From Cochleicola gelatinilyticus (lineage in GTDB: Bacteria; Bacteroidota; Bacteroidia; Flavobacteriales; Flavobacteriaceae): a stretch of DNA of 64,000 bases. The stretch lies in assembly GCF_001637325.1 (NCBI RefSeq), contig NZ_LRXL01000026.1:744001-808000 (forward strand), in the 5' to 3' direction. Both the position numbers and the translations under genes were made by a program. Position 1 is the first letter of the stretch. Every line of letters starts with the position of its first letter. Shown here one piece after another: positions 50,445 to 60,384 of the stretch. Under the pieces are notes generated by a model. It was not told the DNA's origin. It did not search any database and saw nothing but the letters and a program-made list of their open reading frames with translations.

Positions 50445-51755
50445 TTGAATTTATTCGAGATCACTTTACGAGCTAACGGTTTTCCTATTAAAGAGGCAAA
50501 ATCACGTCTGAAGAAAATTCAGCAAATACCCGAATCGGAATATCCAGACTATGTAGAAAAACTAAGAATGGATATTGTTGATTATCATTTACGGGAAAAT
50601 TCGTTTTACAAAGGTTTTTTAAATGCAAGAAAGATAAGTCATTGGGAAGATGTTCCTGTAATGACTAAGGCGGATCTTCAAGTACCTCTTAAAAAAAGGC
50701 TTTCCAACGGTTTTAATACTAAAAATAGCTACGTTAATAAAACGTCTGGGTCCAGTGGACATCCTTTTGTATTCGCAAAAGACTTTTTTTCTCATGCATT
50801 GAGTTGGGCAGAATTTATAGATCGCTATCAATGGTTTGACATACACATGGAAGCTTCTCTTCAAGCTCGCTTCTATGGAATTCCGCTGGATTTCTTAGGA
50901 TATCAAAAAGAACGCCTTAAAGACCGTTTAAGTGGTCGCTATCGGTTTCCTATCTTTGATCTTTCCGAAGAGAAAATGGAAGTCTTTTTACAAACCTTCC
51001 GAAGAAAAAAATTTAAATATATTAATGGATATACCAGCTCCATTGTTCTTTTCGCCAAATTTTTGAAGAAAAAAGGAATAAGACTTAAAGACGTTTGTCC
51101 CACGCTACAATTGTGTATAGTAACCAGCGAAATGCTATTTGAAAAAGATAAAATATTATTAGAAAATACGCTTGGAGTGCCTATAGTAAATGAATACGGA
51201 GCTAGTGAGCTTGGATTGATCGCCTTTACAAACAAACAAAATGAGTTTATTGTAAATAGTGAAACTTTATTTGTTGAAATCTTAGATGATAACAACCGTC
51301 CTGTTCCCTACGAAACCCCTGGACGTATTGTAATAACTTCCTTGTATAACAAAGCACATCCACTAATTCGTTATGATATCGGTGATACGGGTGTTTTTGC
51401 ATTAGAAAGCACTTTAAAAAAGCCCATTTTAAAACAATTAGTGGGACGCACTAATGATGTTGCGAGACTTCCTAATGGAAAAATAGTCCCCGGTCTTACT
51501 TTTTATTATGTTACAAAAAGTGTTATTGAAGATGATGGAAATGTAAAAGAGTTTGTAGTAGAACAAAAATCCTTACATGCATTTACAATTGTTTACGTAG
51601 CCACCGAAAAATTAACTGAAAAAGCTGAAAAGGAAATTGAGAGAGCTCTTCAAAAATATGTGGGGCAAGATCTTGACCTTTCATTTAAAAGAAAACGCAT
51701 TTTAGATCGCAGCAACAGGGGAAAATTAAAGCAATTTATATCACTTTTTAGATAA
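50445..51755 (+). CDS. CapK/phenylacetate-CoA-ligase-like adenylate-forming protein
   Basis: A 436-residue member of the phenylacetate-CoA ligase/CapK branch of adenylate-forming enzymes. Visible motifs are the phosphate loop TSGSSGHPF, NEYGASELGLIAF and YDIGDTG. CapK-type proteins occur in capsule loci and are thought to activate an acid or decorate a sugar; the substrate is unknown. The start is TTG at 50445, as no ATG precedes the conserved region. It lies divergent from purD and convergent with the polysaccharide operon. Confidence 0.85.
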   Translation: MNLFEITLRANGFPIKEAKSRLKKIQQIPESEYPDYVEKLRMDIVDYHLRENSFYKGFLNARKISHWEDVPVMTKADLQVPLKKRLSNGFNTKNSYVNKTSGSSGHPFVFAKDFFSHALSWAEFIDRYQWFDIHMEASLQARFYGIPLDFLGYQKERLKDRLSGRYRFPIFDLSEEKMEVFLQTFRRKKFKYINGYTSSIVLFAKFLKKKGIRLKDVCPTLQLCIVTSEMLFEKDKILLENTLGVPIVNEYGASELGLIAFTNKQNEFIVNSETLFVEILDDNNRPVPYETPGRIVITSLYNKAHPLIRYDIGDTGVFALESTLKKPILKQLVGRTNDVARLPNGKIVPGLTFYYVTKSVIEDDGNVKEFVVEQKSLHAFTIVYVATEKLTEKAEKEIERALQKYVGQDLDLSFKRKRILDRSNRGKLKQFISLFR

Positions 51756-51781
51756 CCATTAAATTTCTTTAAGTGGGTGTT

Positions 51782-52612
51782 TTATAAATAATCGATCTGA
51801 TTGGGTCGAACAAAAAAGTATTCCCAAAAGAATTTTGAGAGACGCCACAAAGATCCTACTTGCGAGTAGCCTAAATGATTTCTATAAAATTGAAAATTAT
51901 ACTTTATGAGAGAACGCTTTTTTGAGCTCATCCCGCCTTCATGAATTCGATAAAATGCAAGGTCTTTCTGAAGTCCCATTGCTGGTTTTTCACTCCTCTT
52001 TATTGCTTCCAACCAAACTGCCCAGTCCTGCCTTTTACGAATATCGGGGGCTAATATTTTTCCTAGAACCTCAACATTGTACATACCAGTAAGATTACCA
52101 ATGTAATTATTAGTTAGTTCTTTTTCATAAGAAACTGAGGGTAAGGCTTTAATGCGTTTTAGGGCCTTATCGCCTTTGTCATTAATATGAAAATAGCTGG
52201 TATATGAAACCAAGCAATTATTTTGGTCCATAAAACGTAACTGTAATTCCAACTTGTCTTCATGCCATAAATCGTCTGCATCTAGAAAAGCAATCATACT
52301 TCCTTTGGCAGCTTCTGTTGCTAAATTTCTACAATAAGCGGCTCCCTTATTTTCAGAAAGTTTGATGATTTTAATTCTTGCGTTCTTTGCTGAGAGCATT
52401 TCTGCAATTTCTACAGAATTATCTGTTGAAGCATCATCTACAATGATTTGCTCCCAATGTAAGTAACTTTGTTTTTGAAGGCTTTGAATGGTTTTTTCAA
52501 TATAAGGAGCTGCATTATACATGGGAGTAATAATGGAAACAAGCGGATTTCCGCTTTTGCTAATATGCTTTTTCTTCTCCTCGTAGTGCATTGTAAATTG
52601 TTTGGAAAACAA
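51782..52612 (-). CDS. glycosyltransferase family 2
   Basis: A 276-residue GT-A fold transferase with the N-terminal SIITPMYNAAPYIEKTIQSL motif, the DDASTDNS segment and the DxD-like FLDADDLW. It probably adds one sugar to the growing lipid-linked repeat. The start is ATG at 52612 or the in-frame ATG at 52591; either overlaps the end of the sugar transferase gene (by 53 or 32 bases). It is the last gene of the polysaccharide operon. Confidence 0.9.
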   Translation of the reverse strand: MFSKQFTMHYEEKKKHISKSGNPLVSIITPMYNAAPYIEKTIQSLQKQSYLHWEQIIVDDASTDNSVEIAEMLSAKNARIKIIKLSENKGAAYCRNLATEAAKGSMIAFLDADDLWHEDKLELQLRFMDQNNCLVSYTSYFHINDKGDKALKRIKALPSVSYEKELTNNYIGNLTGMYNVEVLGKILAPDIRKRQDWAVWLEAIKRSEKPAMGLQKDLAFYRIHEGGMSSKKRSLIKYNFQFYRNHLGYSQVGSLWRLSKFFWEYFFVRPNQIDYL

Positions 52613-53915
52613 TTTTTAAATCTAAAAAAAGTGACCAATTCTCTAAATAAAAAATATCGTACTTTACTCTATTTATAATATCACTGTCGTCCTCAACTTC
52701 GCCACGAAATCCACTTACTTGTGCTAATCCTGTAATTCCAGGTTTAATAAAATGACGCACCATAAATTTATCAATACGTTCAGCATACATATGGGTGTGA
52801 CTTACCATATGTGGTCTAGGTCCTACTACAGACATTTCACCCTTTAAAACGTTGATAAATTGTGGTAATTCATCCATACTTGTTTTTCGTATAATTTTAC
52901 CAACCTTTGTTATACGCTCATCACCTTTTTTAACTTGGTGCAGATCTGCCAAAGGATTGGGTTTCATAGAACGAAACTTGTAACAGAAAAATTCTTGATA
53001 ATCTAATCCGTTACGTTTCTGTTTAAAAAACACAGGTCCTTTCGACTCTAATTTAATAATAATTCCTAAGATAGGGGTTAACCATGACAAAATACCGATA
53101 ATCACAATTAATGATAAACAAATATCGAAAGTTCGTTTTACAAATTTATTAAAAGGTTCATCCATGGGGATTTTTCGCATCGATAGTATTGGCAAGAACC
53201 CGTAATATGTAAAATCTAGTTTCTTACTATAGATCTCTTTATTATCTGGTAGAAACTTTACAATTTTTAAGTTATTGTCTGCAAAGTCGATAAGCTTTAC
53301 AAGATCTCTATTTCCTATTTCTGCTACCGAAGAATATATCTCATCGATCTTATGTTCGATAATATAATCGAAGCATGCTTCTATCGTATTTCTATTAGGT
53401 CCCTTAAGATCGAAAATGTGAACCAAGTTATACCCATACTCTGGATTGTCATTGAAAAATTTTCGTAATTGATCTGTTTTCTGATTAAGCCCTATAATAA
53501 CTACCCGACGCACATTTCCTTTAAAGGATTTTCGGTATTTTTTGAGCACGTAATAAATTGAAAACTTAACAATGGTAATTAAACCCATTACCCATAAAAT
53601 GTAGGTAAAGATGGTTAATGGCTCTTTAGTTACTTGATTGTAATAGCCAAAAAAAGCGAATACAATTAATAAAAATATAACGCTTTGTTTCCCAATAAGT
53701 GACATTATTTTTGCCACATGAGTAAAGCGATAAATTTCGTAAAAATTAGATTTTATCGATAGTATTATCCAAGCAAGTGAAATAAATATGATGTAGTTAA
53801 GGTATTCGAAATTTCTTTCAAAAAACTGATGAGCTAATACATGAATGATTAACAAATCGATCACATATGATATGGGCCTTAAATACCCTGAATATCTCCC
53901 TCGCTTAAATATCAT
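52560..53915 (-). CDS. initiating sugar-phosphate transferase (polyprenyl glycosylphosphotransferase)
   Basis: Transfers a sugar-1-phosphate to undecaprenyl phosphate, the first step of polysaccharide repeat synthesis. The 451-residue protein has four N-terminal membrane helices, a Rossmann-like middle region (about 145-235) and a C-terminal bacterial sugar transferase domain with a helical membrane hairpin (about 265-300), KRNGLDYQEFFCYKFRSM, TSMDELPQFINVLKGEMSVVGPRP and a LAQVSGFRGE motif. This is the WbaP/WcaJ type. It overlaps the downstream glycosyltransferase gene and follows uxs by 3 bases. Confidence 0.93.
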   Translation of the reverse strand: MIFKRGRYSGYLRPISYVIDLLIIHVLAHQFFERNFEYLNYIIFISLAWIILSIKSNFYEIYRFTHVAKIMSLIGKQSVIFLLIVFAFFGYYNQVTKEPLTIFTYILWVMGLITIVKFSIYYVLKKYRKSFKGNVRRVVIIGLNQKTDQLRKFFNDNPEYGYNLVHIFDLKGPNRNTIEACFDYIIEHKIDEIYSSVAEIGNRDLVKLIDFADNNLKIVKFLPDNKEIYSKKLDFTYYGFLPILSMRKIPMDEPFNKFVKRTFDICLSLIVIIGILSWLTPILGIIIKLESKGPVFFKQKRNGLDYQEFFCYKFRSMKPNPLADLHQVKKGDERITKVGKIIRKTSMDELPQFINVLKGEMSVVGPRPHMVSHTHMYAERIDKFMVRHFIKPGITGLAQVSGFRGEVEDDSDIINRVKYDIFYLENWSLFLDLKIVFQTIYNALRGEEKAY

Positions 53916-53918
53916 GTA

Positions 53919-54908
53919 TTAGGATCTGTTGTGCTTAGAGAAGTTCTTATGTTCACTTTTAAAAAGCTCTTCTTTAGAAAGGCTTTTAAAATATTCGAAA
54001 GTAAGTTTCATTCCTTCTTCCCTATTTACTTTAGGAGACCATCCAAGAATTTCTTTCGCTCTTTTTATATCTGGTTCCCGTTGCAACGGATCGTCTTTTG
54101 GAAGGGGTTTAAATACGATCTTTTGGTCGGTTCCTGTGAGTTTAATTATCTCTTCAGCAAAGTCTAAAATTGTGATCTCATCGGGATTTCCAATGTTTAC
54201 CGGATCACTATAATTGCTCATTAAAAGCCTATACAAACCTTCAACCTGATCATCTACATAACAAAAAGAGCGGGTTTGTTTTCCATCGCCAAAAACCGTT
54301 AAATTTTCACCTCGGAGTGCTTGGCCGATAAATGCAGGAATTACTCTACCATCGTTAAGACGCATTCTGGGTCCATAGGTATTAAATATTCGTGCAATGC
54401 GTGTTTCCAATCCATGAAAGCGATGATACGCCATGGTAATAGATTCTTGAAATCGTTTTGCTTCATCATACACACCACGAGGTCCTATTGTATTTACATT
54501 TCCGTAGTAATCTTCACTTTGCGGATGTACCAATGGATCTCCGTATACTTCAGAAGTAGAAGCAATAAGCAGTCTGGCATTTTTTTCTTTAGCAAGTCCC
54601 AATAAATTATGTGTTCCTAAAGAGCCTACTTTTAACGTCTGGATTGGGATCTTTAAATAATCGATTGGACTAGCAGGAGAAGCAAAGTGTAAAATAAAAT
54701 CGACGTTACCCGGAACATGTACAAAAGTAGTTACATCATGATTGTAAAATTCGAAATGTTCATTCTTAAAAAGATGCTCAATATTTTTTAGATCACCCGT
54801 AATGAGATTATCCATCCCAATTACATGGAAGTTTTCAGCAATAAAACGATCGCAAAGATGAGACCCTAAAAATCCTGCCGCACCTGTAATTAAGACTCTT
54901 TTTTTCAT
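53919..54908 (-). CDS. uxs: UDP-glucuronate decarboxylase (UDP-xylose synthase)
   Basis: Converts UDP-glucuronate to UDP-xylose. The 329-residue extended SDR protein has the NAD motif [12 protein letters not shown], the specific [15 protein letters not shown] segment, the catalytic YDEAKR motif and the [18 protein letters not shown] stretch seen in UXS and plant homologues. It begins one base before the end of the UDP-glucose dehydrogenase gene (TAATG overlap), which makes the substrate. The pairing strongly supports a UDP-xylose branch. Confidence 0.93.
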   Translation of the reverse strand: MKKRVLITGAAGFLGSHLCDRFIAENFHVIGMDNLITGDLKNIEHLFKNEHFEFYNHDVTTFVHVPGNVDFILHFASPASPIDYLKIPIQTLKVGSLGTHNLLGLAKEKNARLLIASTSEVYGDPLVHPQSEDYYGNVNTIGPRGVYDEAKRFQESITMAYHRFHGLETRIARIFNTYGPRMRLNDGRVIPAFIGQALRGENLTVFGDGKQTRSFCYVDDQVEGLYRLLMSNYSDPVNIGNPDEITILDFAEEIIKLTGTDQKIVFKPLPKDDPLQREPDIKRAKEILGWSPKVNREEGMKLTFEYFKSLSKEELFKSEHKNFSKHNRS

Positions 54909-56218
54909 TACTGAATTTCTTTTCTTCCTATTGAAATATATGTGAATTTTTCAGTTTTAAGGTCATCTACATTGTAAAGATTTCTTCCGTCGAAAATTAC
55001 CGTATCGTTCATTAATTCTCGAAGTTTAGCGTAATCTGGAGTTCTAAAAATACTCCATTCCGTACATATTAAAAGTGCATCTGCTCCTTTTACAGCATCA
55101 TACATGCTTTCTGAATATTGCAACGTATCTCCAAACTGCTTCTTAATATTTGGCATGGCTTCTGGGTCGAAAACCTGCAATGTTGCACCTCTTTTTAAAA
55201 GACCGTTCATCATATCGATGGCGGGTGCTTCTCGAATGTCATCGGTTTCAGGCTTAAAAGCAAGACCCCAAACAGCGATTGTTTTTCCCTTCAGGTCGTC
55301 TTTAAAATAACCTTCCATCTTCGGAAGCAAAATTGTTTTCTGACGCACATTTACATCAATAACCGCATTTAAAATTTTAAAATCGTAATTAGAATCTTTA
55401 CCGGCCTTCTGAAGGGCTTTCACATCTTTAGGAAAACAAGATCCTCCATAACCAATTCCCGGAAATAAAAATCGCTTCCCTATTCTCGAATCGGTTCCCA
55501 TTCCTACCCGTACTTTGTCTACATCTGCTCCCACTTTTTCGCAATAGTTTGCGATCTCGTTCATAAATGTAATCTTGGTTGCCAAAAATGAATTCGCGGC
55601 ATATTTAGTCAATTCAGCCGATTTCTCGTCCATAATGAGTATCGGGTTGCCAGAACGAACAAACGGACTGTATAATTTCTGCATTAAAACCGTTGCTCTA
55701 TCGCTTGAAGATCCCACAACGATACGTTCAGGTTTCATGAAATCGTCTACGGCAAAACCTTCTCGAAGAAATTCGGGGTTGGAAACTACATCGAATTCAC
55801 AGCTTGCGTTTTTAGCAATAACGCTATATACTTTTTCGGCAGTACCAACAGGTACAGTACTTTTATCTACAATTACTTTGTAGCTTTTTATTTTCTTCCC
55901 TATTTCTTCGGAAACGTTTAAAACATAAGAAAGATCTGCAGAACCATCTTCGTCTTCAGGAGTTGGAAGTGCTAAAAATATAATCTCGCCATGTTGTAAC
56001 CCTTCCTCTAGAGAAGTTGTGAATTGAAGCCTATTGGCTTTTATATTACGATCGAACAAAATATCGAGGTGCGGCTCATAAATTGGAATTACCCCACTGC
56101 GCATTTTTTCAACCTTTTCTTGATCTATATCGACACAAATAACTTCGTTTCCGGTTTCAGCAAGACATGTTCCTGTTACTAAACCAACATACCCGGTGCC
56201 AATGACTGTTATTTTCAT
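54908..56218 (-). CDS. ugd: UDP-glucose 6-dehydrogenase
   Basis: Oxidises UDP-glucose to UDP-glucuronate with two NAD. The 436-residue protein starts with the NAD motif [17 protein letters not shown]; the catalytic C261 is in [10 protein letters not shown], and the C-terminal UDP-binding domain has [16 protein letters not shown]. All key residues are present. It overlaps the upstream glycosyltransferase gene by 4 bases and the downstream uxs by one base. Confidence 0.96.
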   Translation of the reverse strand: MKITVIGTGYVGLVTGTCLAETGNEVICVDIDQEKVEKMRSGVIPIYEPHLDILFDRNIKANRLQFTTSLEEGLQHGEIIFLALPTPEDEDGSADLSYVLNVSEEIGKKIKSYKVIVDKSTVPVGTAEKVYSVIAKNASCEFDVVSNPEFLREGFAVDDFMKPERIVVGSSSDRATVLMQKLYSPFVRSGNPILIMDEKSAELTKYAANSFLATKITFMNEIANYCEKVGADVDKVRVGMGTDSRIGKRFLFPGIGYGGSCFPKDVKALQKAGKDSNYDFKILNAVIDVNVRQKTILLPKMEGYFKDDLKGKTIAVWGLAFKPETDDIREAPAIDMMNGLLKRGATLQVFDPEAMPNIKKQFGDTLQYSESMYDAVKGADALLICTEWSIFRTPDYAKLRELMNDTVIFDGRNLYNVDDLKTEKFTYISIGRKEIQ

Positions 56219-57351
56219 ACTTTATTTTTACTATAAGAACGGTAGATTCCCTCTAATTTCTGAATCGTATTGTTAATATTATGATGCTCATTGAAATAGT
56301 CCAAGGCATTATTTTCAAATTTTGTAAGTAATGCATTGTTCTGTAAGAGCGCAAAGGTACGATTTGCCATAGTTTCTACCGAATTTTCTTCTACAACATA
56401 TCCATTGTACCCATCCTTAATTAAATCTTTATTGCCGTCGCAACTAGTCACGACACATGCTTTCCCTAATGCCATTGCTTCAATAACGGCATAAGGTAAT
56501 CCTTCATACCGCGCAGTTGAAAGATACAACTGTGATTTACTCACAATGGTAAAAATCTTGCCTCTTTCGATCCATGGGATAAGAGTGGTGTTTTCTGAAA
56601 GTCCGTAGGTTTCGATTAATTGCTCGACATGTTCTTTGTTCGGACTGTATTCGCCTACACCCATGATGACCAAATGAATGTTTGGTTGCTTTTGTTTTAA
56701 CAAATTTAGTACCTCGATCATCATCTCGATGTTTTTTTGATAGGAGGGCCTACCTACGGTACAAAGGTATTTTTCTGGAAGTTGAAGGTCGTGTTTCAGA
56801 AAAGCAGTTTCAGAAATAGGATGAATACAATTGTTAAAAACTAGAGCTTTTTCTTCTTTGTACCCTACTTCCCGAATTCCCCTGTTTCTTTCCGAAGTAG
56901 AACACGCCAGTAAAATAGAATTAAAATGCTTAAAGAGCCGTTCAATTCTTAAATACAGCCCTTTTTTAAACCGATTGGGTGTGCTGAGGTATGAAAAAGC
57001 ATGTGGGGTATATAACACAGTTGTTGGATAAAACAAGGATGCAGCGCGAGCAACAATACCTCCTTTTGCACTATGAGCGTGAATAACATCGGGTTTTTCT
57101 TTCCGAAGAATTTGTGCGGTTTCATAGATGGAACGAAGATCTTTTATTGGGGATATAGCTCGTTGTATTGGAACGAGAAATGTTTGCACTAAATTACCGT
57201 GTTTCTCTTTAAAAATCTTATTTTTTGTGTGATGCCCTTGAATGATAAAAGCTTCGATCTTTTCGGGATCGATTGCCTGAAGCGTGATCTGAAGATATAC
57301 CGCTACGCCGCCAACTGCGTCTGCTATATGAGCGACCCTAGTTTTCTTCAT
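56215..57351 (-). CDS. glycosyltransferase family 4
   Basis: A 378-residue GT-B fold retaining transferase. The C-terminal nucleotide-sugar site shows RYEGLPYAVIEAMALGKACV with the paired glutamates of GT4; the N-terminal half has IHAHSAKGGIVARAA. It would extend the lipid-linked glycan on the cytoplasmic side. It overlaps the polymerase gene by 14 bases and ugd by 4 bases. Confidence 0.92.
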   Translation of the reverse strand: MKKTRVAHIADAVGGVAVYLQITLQAIDPEKIEAFIIQGHHTKNKIFKEKHGNLVQTFLVPIQRAISPIKDLRSIYETAQILRKEKPDVIHAHSAKGGIVARAASLFYPTTVLYTPHAFSYLSTPNRFKKGLYLRIERLFKHFNSILLACSTSERNRGIREVGYKEEKALVFNNCIHPISETAFLKHDLQLPEKYLCTVGRPSYQKNIEMMIEVLNLLKQKQPNIHLVIMGVGEYSPNKEHVEQLIETYGLSENTTLIPWIERGKIFTIVSKSQLYLSTARYEGLPYAVIEAMALGKACVVTSCDGNKDLIKDGYNGYVVEENSVETMANRTFALLQNNALLTKFENNALDYFNEHHNINNTIQKLEGIYRSYSKNKV

Positions 57352-58567
57352 TCTCTAAAGTGCTTTGGCGACTTGGTTCAGGTCCTGAGAAAATAATTAG
57401 AATAAAAATCATAGAAAAAATATATCCTCCCATTTGTCGCTGAAAAAAACATTCGATAAATGCAAATGCAGCGATGCTTAAAAGCAGTCCCGTCCTATAA
57501 TATGAGTTCCGGTTTTTTAGTAACAGGCTGATAAAAATAGCAGTAAACAGCAAGAAAGCAATTACACCATAACTTAAAATAAAATCGGCAAACTGATTGT
57601 GTGGATTAAAGCGTTTCAATAAAAAATAGGCTCTTTTTTCCTTTCGTTCTATGGTAGTATCGTAACAAGCTACGAGTTTATTTTTTGTCTCATAAAATCC
57701 ATTGCCGGTGAAAACAGGGGTGTCGTTTTTTAAAATCTGATAATTACAATCCCAAATAACAACACGTTGTTCCCATGATTTAAACAGTTCGATATACGAT
57801 TTTCCACTGTCGCTGCTTTGGGTGTAGAAAAAACGTTCGCCTAAATTTTTATTTACAAGGAAAGCACCCGATACTATGGCTATAATTCCGATAAAGAAAA
57901 GTCCATATTCCAATTTTTTTTTGGTGTAGAAAATTTTCAGAAGAAATAAAATCAGCAATAATATAATTGCAATTCTTGATGAGATTAACAGTACAAATAC
58001 AATACTTAAAACGATGTTTGCAAAATACCATTTGTTGTATTCGTTGTAGGTAGAACCAATAATTCCAATGGATGCAACGATACTTAATACGCAAAGAAAC
58101 CCTAGGTATAGTCGGTCTATAATAAGCACATCGTCTACCGCAGCGCCTGAAGCAAAATGAAAAACTCCTTCTTTCATATAAAACCCATATAAATTAAATA
58201 GGCTAACAGCTATACAGACTAATACAGAAATAATGATCGTCTTGTTTAGTTTCTTTGTTGAGTAGATTGGAATAAACAGCACTACCAGAAGTAACGAGGA
58301 AGCAATTTTTGCAATAATATTTATATCCTTTAACCGATCTTGAAAAAGCAACATTTCTAAGGTAATAAACACGACCAAACCTCCAAACAAAAGGAACTCA
58401 AGGCGTACTAATCTTTTAAAATCTTCTTTTTTTACAACAAAAGGAAATGAAACTAGTAAAGCAATAAGGACAATGTTTGGGATCGCAGTTGCGTATTTGT
58501 CTAATGGAATGACAAAGCAAAAGATCAAGAAAAGATACGGATATAAATTACTAAGTAGTACTTTCAA
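57338..58567 (-). CDS. O-antigen polymerase/ligase-like membrane protein (Wzy/WaaL type)
   Basis: A 409-residue protein with about ten to twelve membrane helices and one large periplasmic loop (about 245-330). The FNPHNQFADFILSYG stretch matches the conserved histidine motif of the Wzy_C/O-antigen ligase family. It would polymerise repeats or ligate glycan to lipid A core. It lies in mid-operon with a 14-base overlap with the GT4 gene. Confidence 0.87.
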   Translation of the reverse strand: MKVLLSNLYPYLFLIFCFVIPLDKYATAIPNIVLIALLVSFPFVVKKEDFKRLVRLEFLLFGGLVVFITLEMLLFQDRLKDINIIAKIASSLLLVVLFIPIYSTKKLNKTIIISVLVCIAVSLFNLYGFYMKEGVFHFASGAAVDDVLIIDRLYLGFLCVLSIVASIGIIGSTYNEYNKWYFANIVLSIVFVLLISSRIAIILLLILFLLKIFYTKKKLEYGLFFIGIIAIVSGAFLVNKNLGERFFYTQSSDSGKSYIELFKSWEQRVVIWDCNYQILKNDTPVFTGNGFYETKNKLVACYDTTIERKEKRAYFLLKRFNPHNQFADFILSYGVIAFLLFTAIFISLLLKNRNSYYRTGLLLSIAAFAFIECFFQRQMGGYIFSMIFILIIFSGPEPSRQSTLENEEN

Positions 58568-58590
58568 AAGCTGCTATTTGTATTAATAAA

Positions 58591-59382
58591 TTAGCGCAAA
58601 ACACTAATAACTATTCTTCTTAAATATTTTAGAAAAGAATAAAGGTAAATAAATATATATTCAGGAAAGTTTACAACCTTCATTTTATATGCCATTGTAA
58701 TATTATGAAGCTCTCCTTTTTCCATTTTCCATAGATTTGCACTTAAACCAGATTCCCCAAAACCCTGTTTACCTGTAATAGAACGAACCAAGCTTTTATT
58801 TAGTAAGTAACATGTAAATGAATTATTAATGCGAAGAAAATACTCTAAGTCTTCGGAATAACTCATGGTTTCATTAAAAAAACCGGTTTGTTTTGCCACC
58901 TCTTGTTTCATAAGAATGGAGGATGTCATTAGGTAATTTTTATATAAAAGTAACCGGGAAGAAAGTTTGTGAAGAGTATCGATCTTATTGCCAAAAAAAG
59001 AGGTGTGTCGTATGCCATCACGATTTGTGCCCAGCATATCAATATCGGGAGCAGTTTTAAAGGCCGCTAATTGTTCCTGTATCTTATTAGGAAGCCACGC
59101 ATCATCACTATCTAAAAAAGCGATATATGCCCCAGTTGCTTTTTGAAGTCCGAAATTTCTAGCTGCTGAAACACCTTTATTTTTCTGAAAAAAATAGCGC
59201 ACATTAGTTTTTGGAAATTCTATTAAAAATTCATCGACTTTCAATTTCGTTGCGTCTGAAGAACCATCGTCGACCACTATAATTTCAAACTTATAATCTC
59301 CCTGTTTCACAATAGATTCTAATGCTTCCCGTATTGTTTCTTGAGAATTATAAGCTGGAATAATAACACTAATGGTTTTCAT
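58591..59382 (-). CDS. glycosyltransferase family 2
   Basis: A 263-residue GT-A fold transferase beginning SVIIPAYNSQETIREAL, with DDGSSD and the DxD-like FLDSDDAW, followed by a specific acceptor-binding C-terminus. Soluble or membrane-associated, cytoplasmic side. It lies 23 bases before the polymerase gene and 27 bases after the GtrB-like gene in the operon direction. Confidence 0.9.
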   Translation of the reverse strand: MKTISVIIPAYNSQETIREALESIVKQGDYKFEIIVVDDGSSDATKLKVDEFLIEFPKTNVRYFFQKNKGVSAARNFGLQKATGAYIAFLDSDDAWLPNKIQEQLAAFKTAPDIDMLGTNRDGIRHTSFFGNKIDTLHKLSSRLLLYKNYLMTSSILMKQEVAKQTGFFNETMSYSEDLEYFLRINNSFTCYLLNKSLVRSITGKQGFGESGLSANLWKMEKGELHNITMAYKMKVVNFPEYIFIYLYSFLKYLRRIVISVLR

Positions 59383-59409
59383 TAATTGAAGGTTTGAGGC
59401 ATACTTAGG

Positions 59410-60360
59410 TTACTCTTTAATATTCGTGTTTTGAATAATATACAACGGTCTATCTAAAACATTCTTATTAATTCTTCCAATGTATTCTCCAATAATTCCA
59501 ATTGATATGAGCTGGACACCTCCAATAAACATAGAACTAATTATTAGAGAGGTCCATCCGGTGATGGTTTGTTTCAGAAAAAAATGAGAAAAAATTGCAT
59601 AGAGAATAACTAGAAATGAAAAGGCGGAAATAATAAATCCTAGCCGTGTAACTAGCGTTAAGGGTTTGTCTGAAAAACTGGTAATTCCGTCCATTGCAAA
59701 CTTCATCATTTTGCTGAATGGATATCCTGTTGTTCCAAACCTACGTTTATCTCGGTTAAATAATACTGCGGTTTGCCTAAAACCTAACCATGCGATCTGT
59801 CCTCTTAAAAATTTATTCTGTTCTGGCATTTTTTTGAGGCAATCGATAATTTTTCTATCTATTAATCTAAAATCTCCAGTGTCTACGGGAATTTCTATAG
59901 AAGTGCTTTTCCTTAAAATGCGATAAAACCATTTCGCTGTTAATTTTTTAAAATAAGATTCTCCTTCTCGTTTCGCTCTTCGTGCATAAACTACTTCAAA
60001 GCCTTCTTTATGTTTTAAATACATTTCGGGAATAAGTTCTGGGGGGTCTTGAAGGTCGCCATCAATAATTACAGCTGCCTCTCCTTTACAAGCATCAATT
60101 CCTGCCGTAACCGCTATTTGGTGCCCGAAATTTCTGCTAAAATTAATGTAAAAAACTTGAGGATCGGTTTCAGAAAGATGAATTAGTTGTGGCAAGGTAC
60201 TATCACGACTGCCGTCATTAACAAAAATTAATTCATAATTTTTCGTCACTTCTTTTACAGCACTCGTCAATCTAGCATAAAGTTCTGGAATAATTTCCTC
60301 TTCATTATAAACAGGAATTATCACAGACAAAACGATTTCTTCTTCTATCATTTTTTCCAT
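59410..60360 (-). CDS. polyprenyl-phosphate glycosyltransferase (GtrB/DPM1-like family 2)
   Basis: A 316-residue protein with a GT-A domain (SVIIPVYNEEEIIPEL, NDGSRDST, IDGDLQDPPELI) and two C-terminal membrane helices (about 230-252 and 265-288), as in GtrB, ArnC and bacterial DPM-like enzymes. These make undecaprenyl-phosphate sugars for transfer outside the cytoplasm. The next gene upstream in the operon, 24 bases away, encodes a GT-C-like membrane protein that could use this product. Confidence 0.92.
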   Translation of the reverse strand: MEKMIEEEIVLSVIIPVYNEEEIIPELYARLTSAVKEVTKNYELIFVNDGSRDSTLPQLIHLSETDPQVFYINFSRNFGHQIAVTAGIDACKGEAAVIIDGDLQDPPELIPEMYLKHKEGFEVVYARRAKREGESYFKKLTAKWFYRILRKSTSIEIPVDTGDFRLIDRKIIDCLKKMPEQNKFLRGQIAWLGFRQTAVLFNRDKRRFGTTGYPFSKMMKFAMDGITSFSDKPLTLVTRLGFIISAFSFLVILYAIFSHFFLKQTITGWTSLIISSMFIGGVQLISIGIIGEYIGRINKNVLDRPLYIIQNTNIKE

Positions 60361-60384
60361 AAATATAGCACTATGAAGGTTTTT

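Noticed and set aside
50378-50464. Longer N-terminus for PurD
   Set aside because: The extension covers the divergent promoter region and precedes the usual ligase start at the MNILILGSGG segment.
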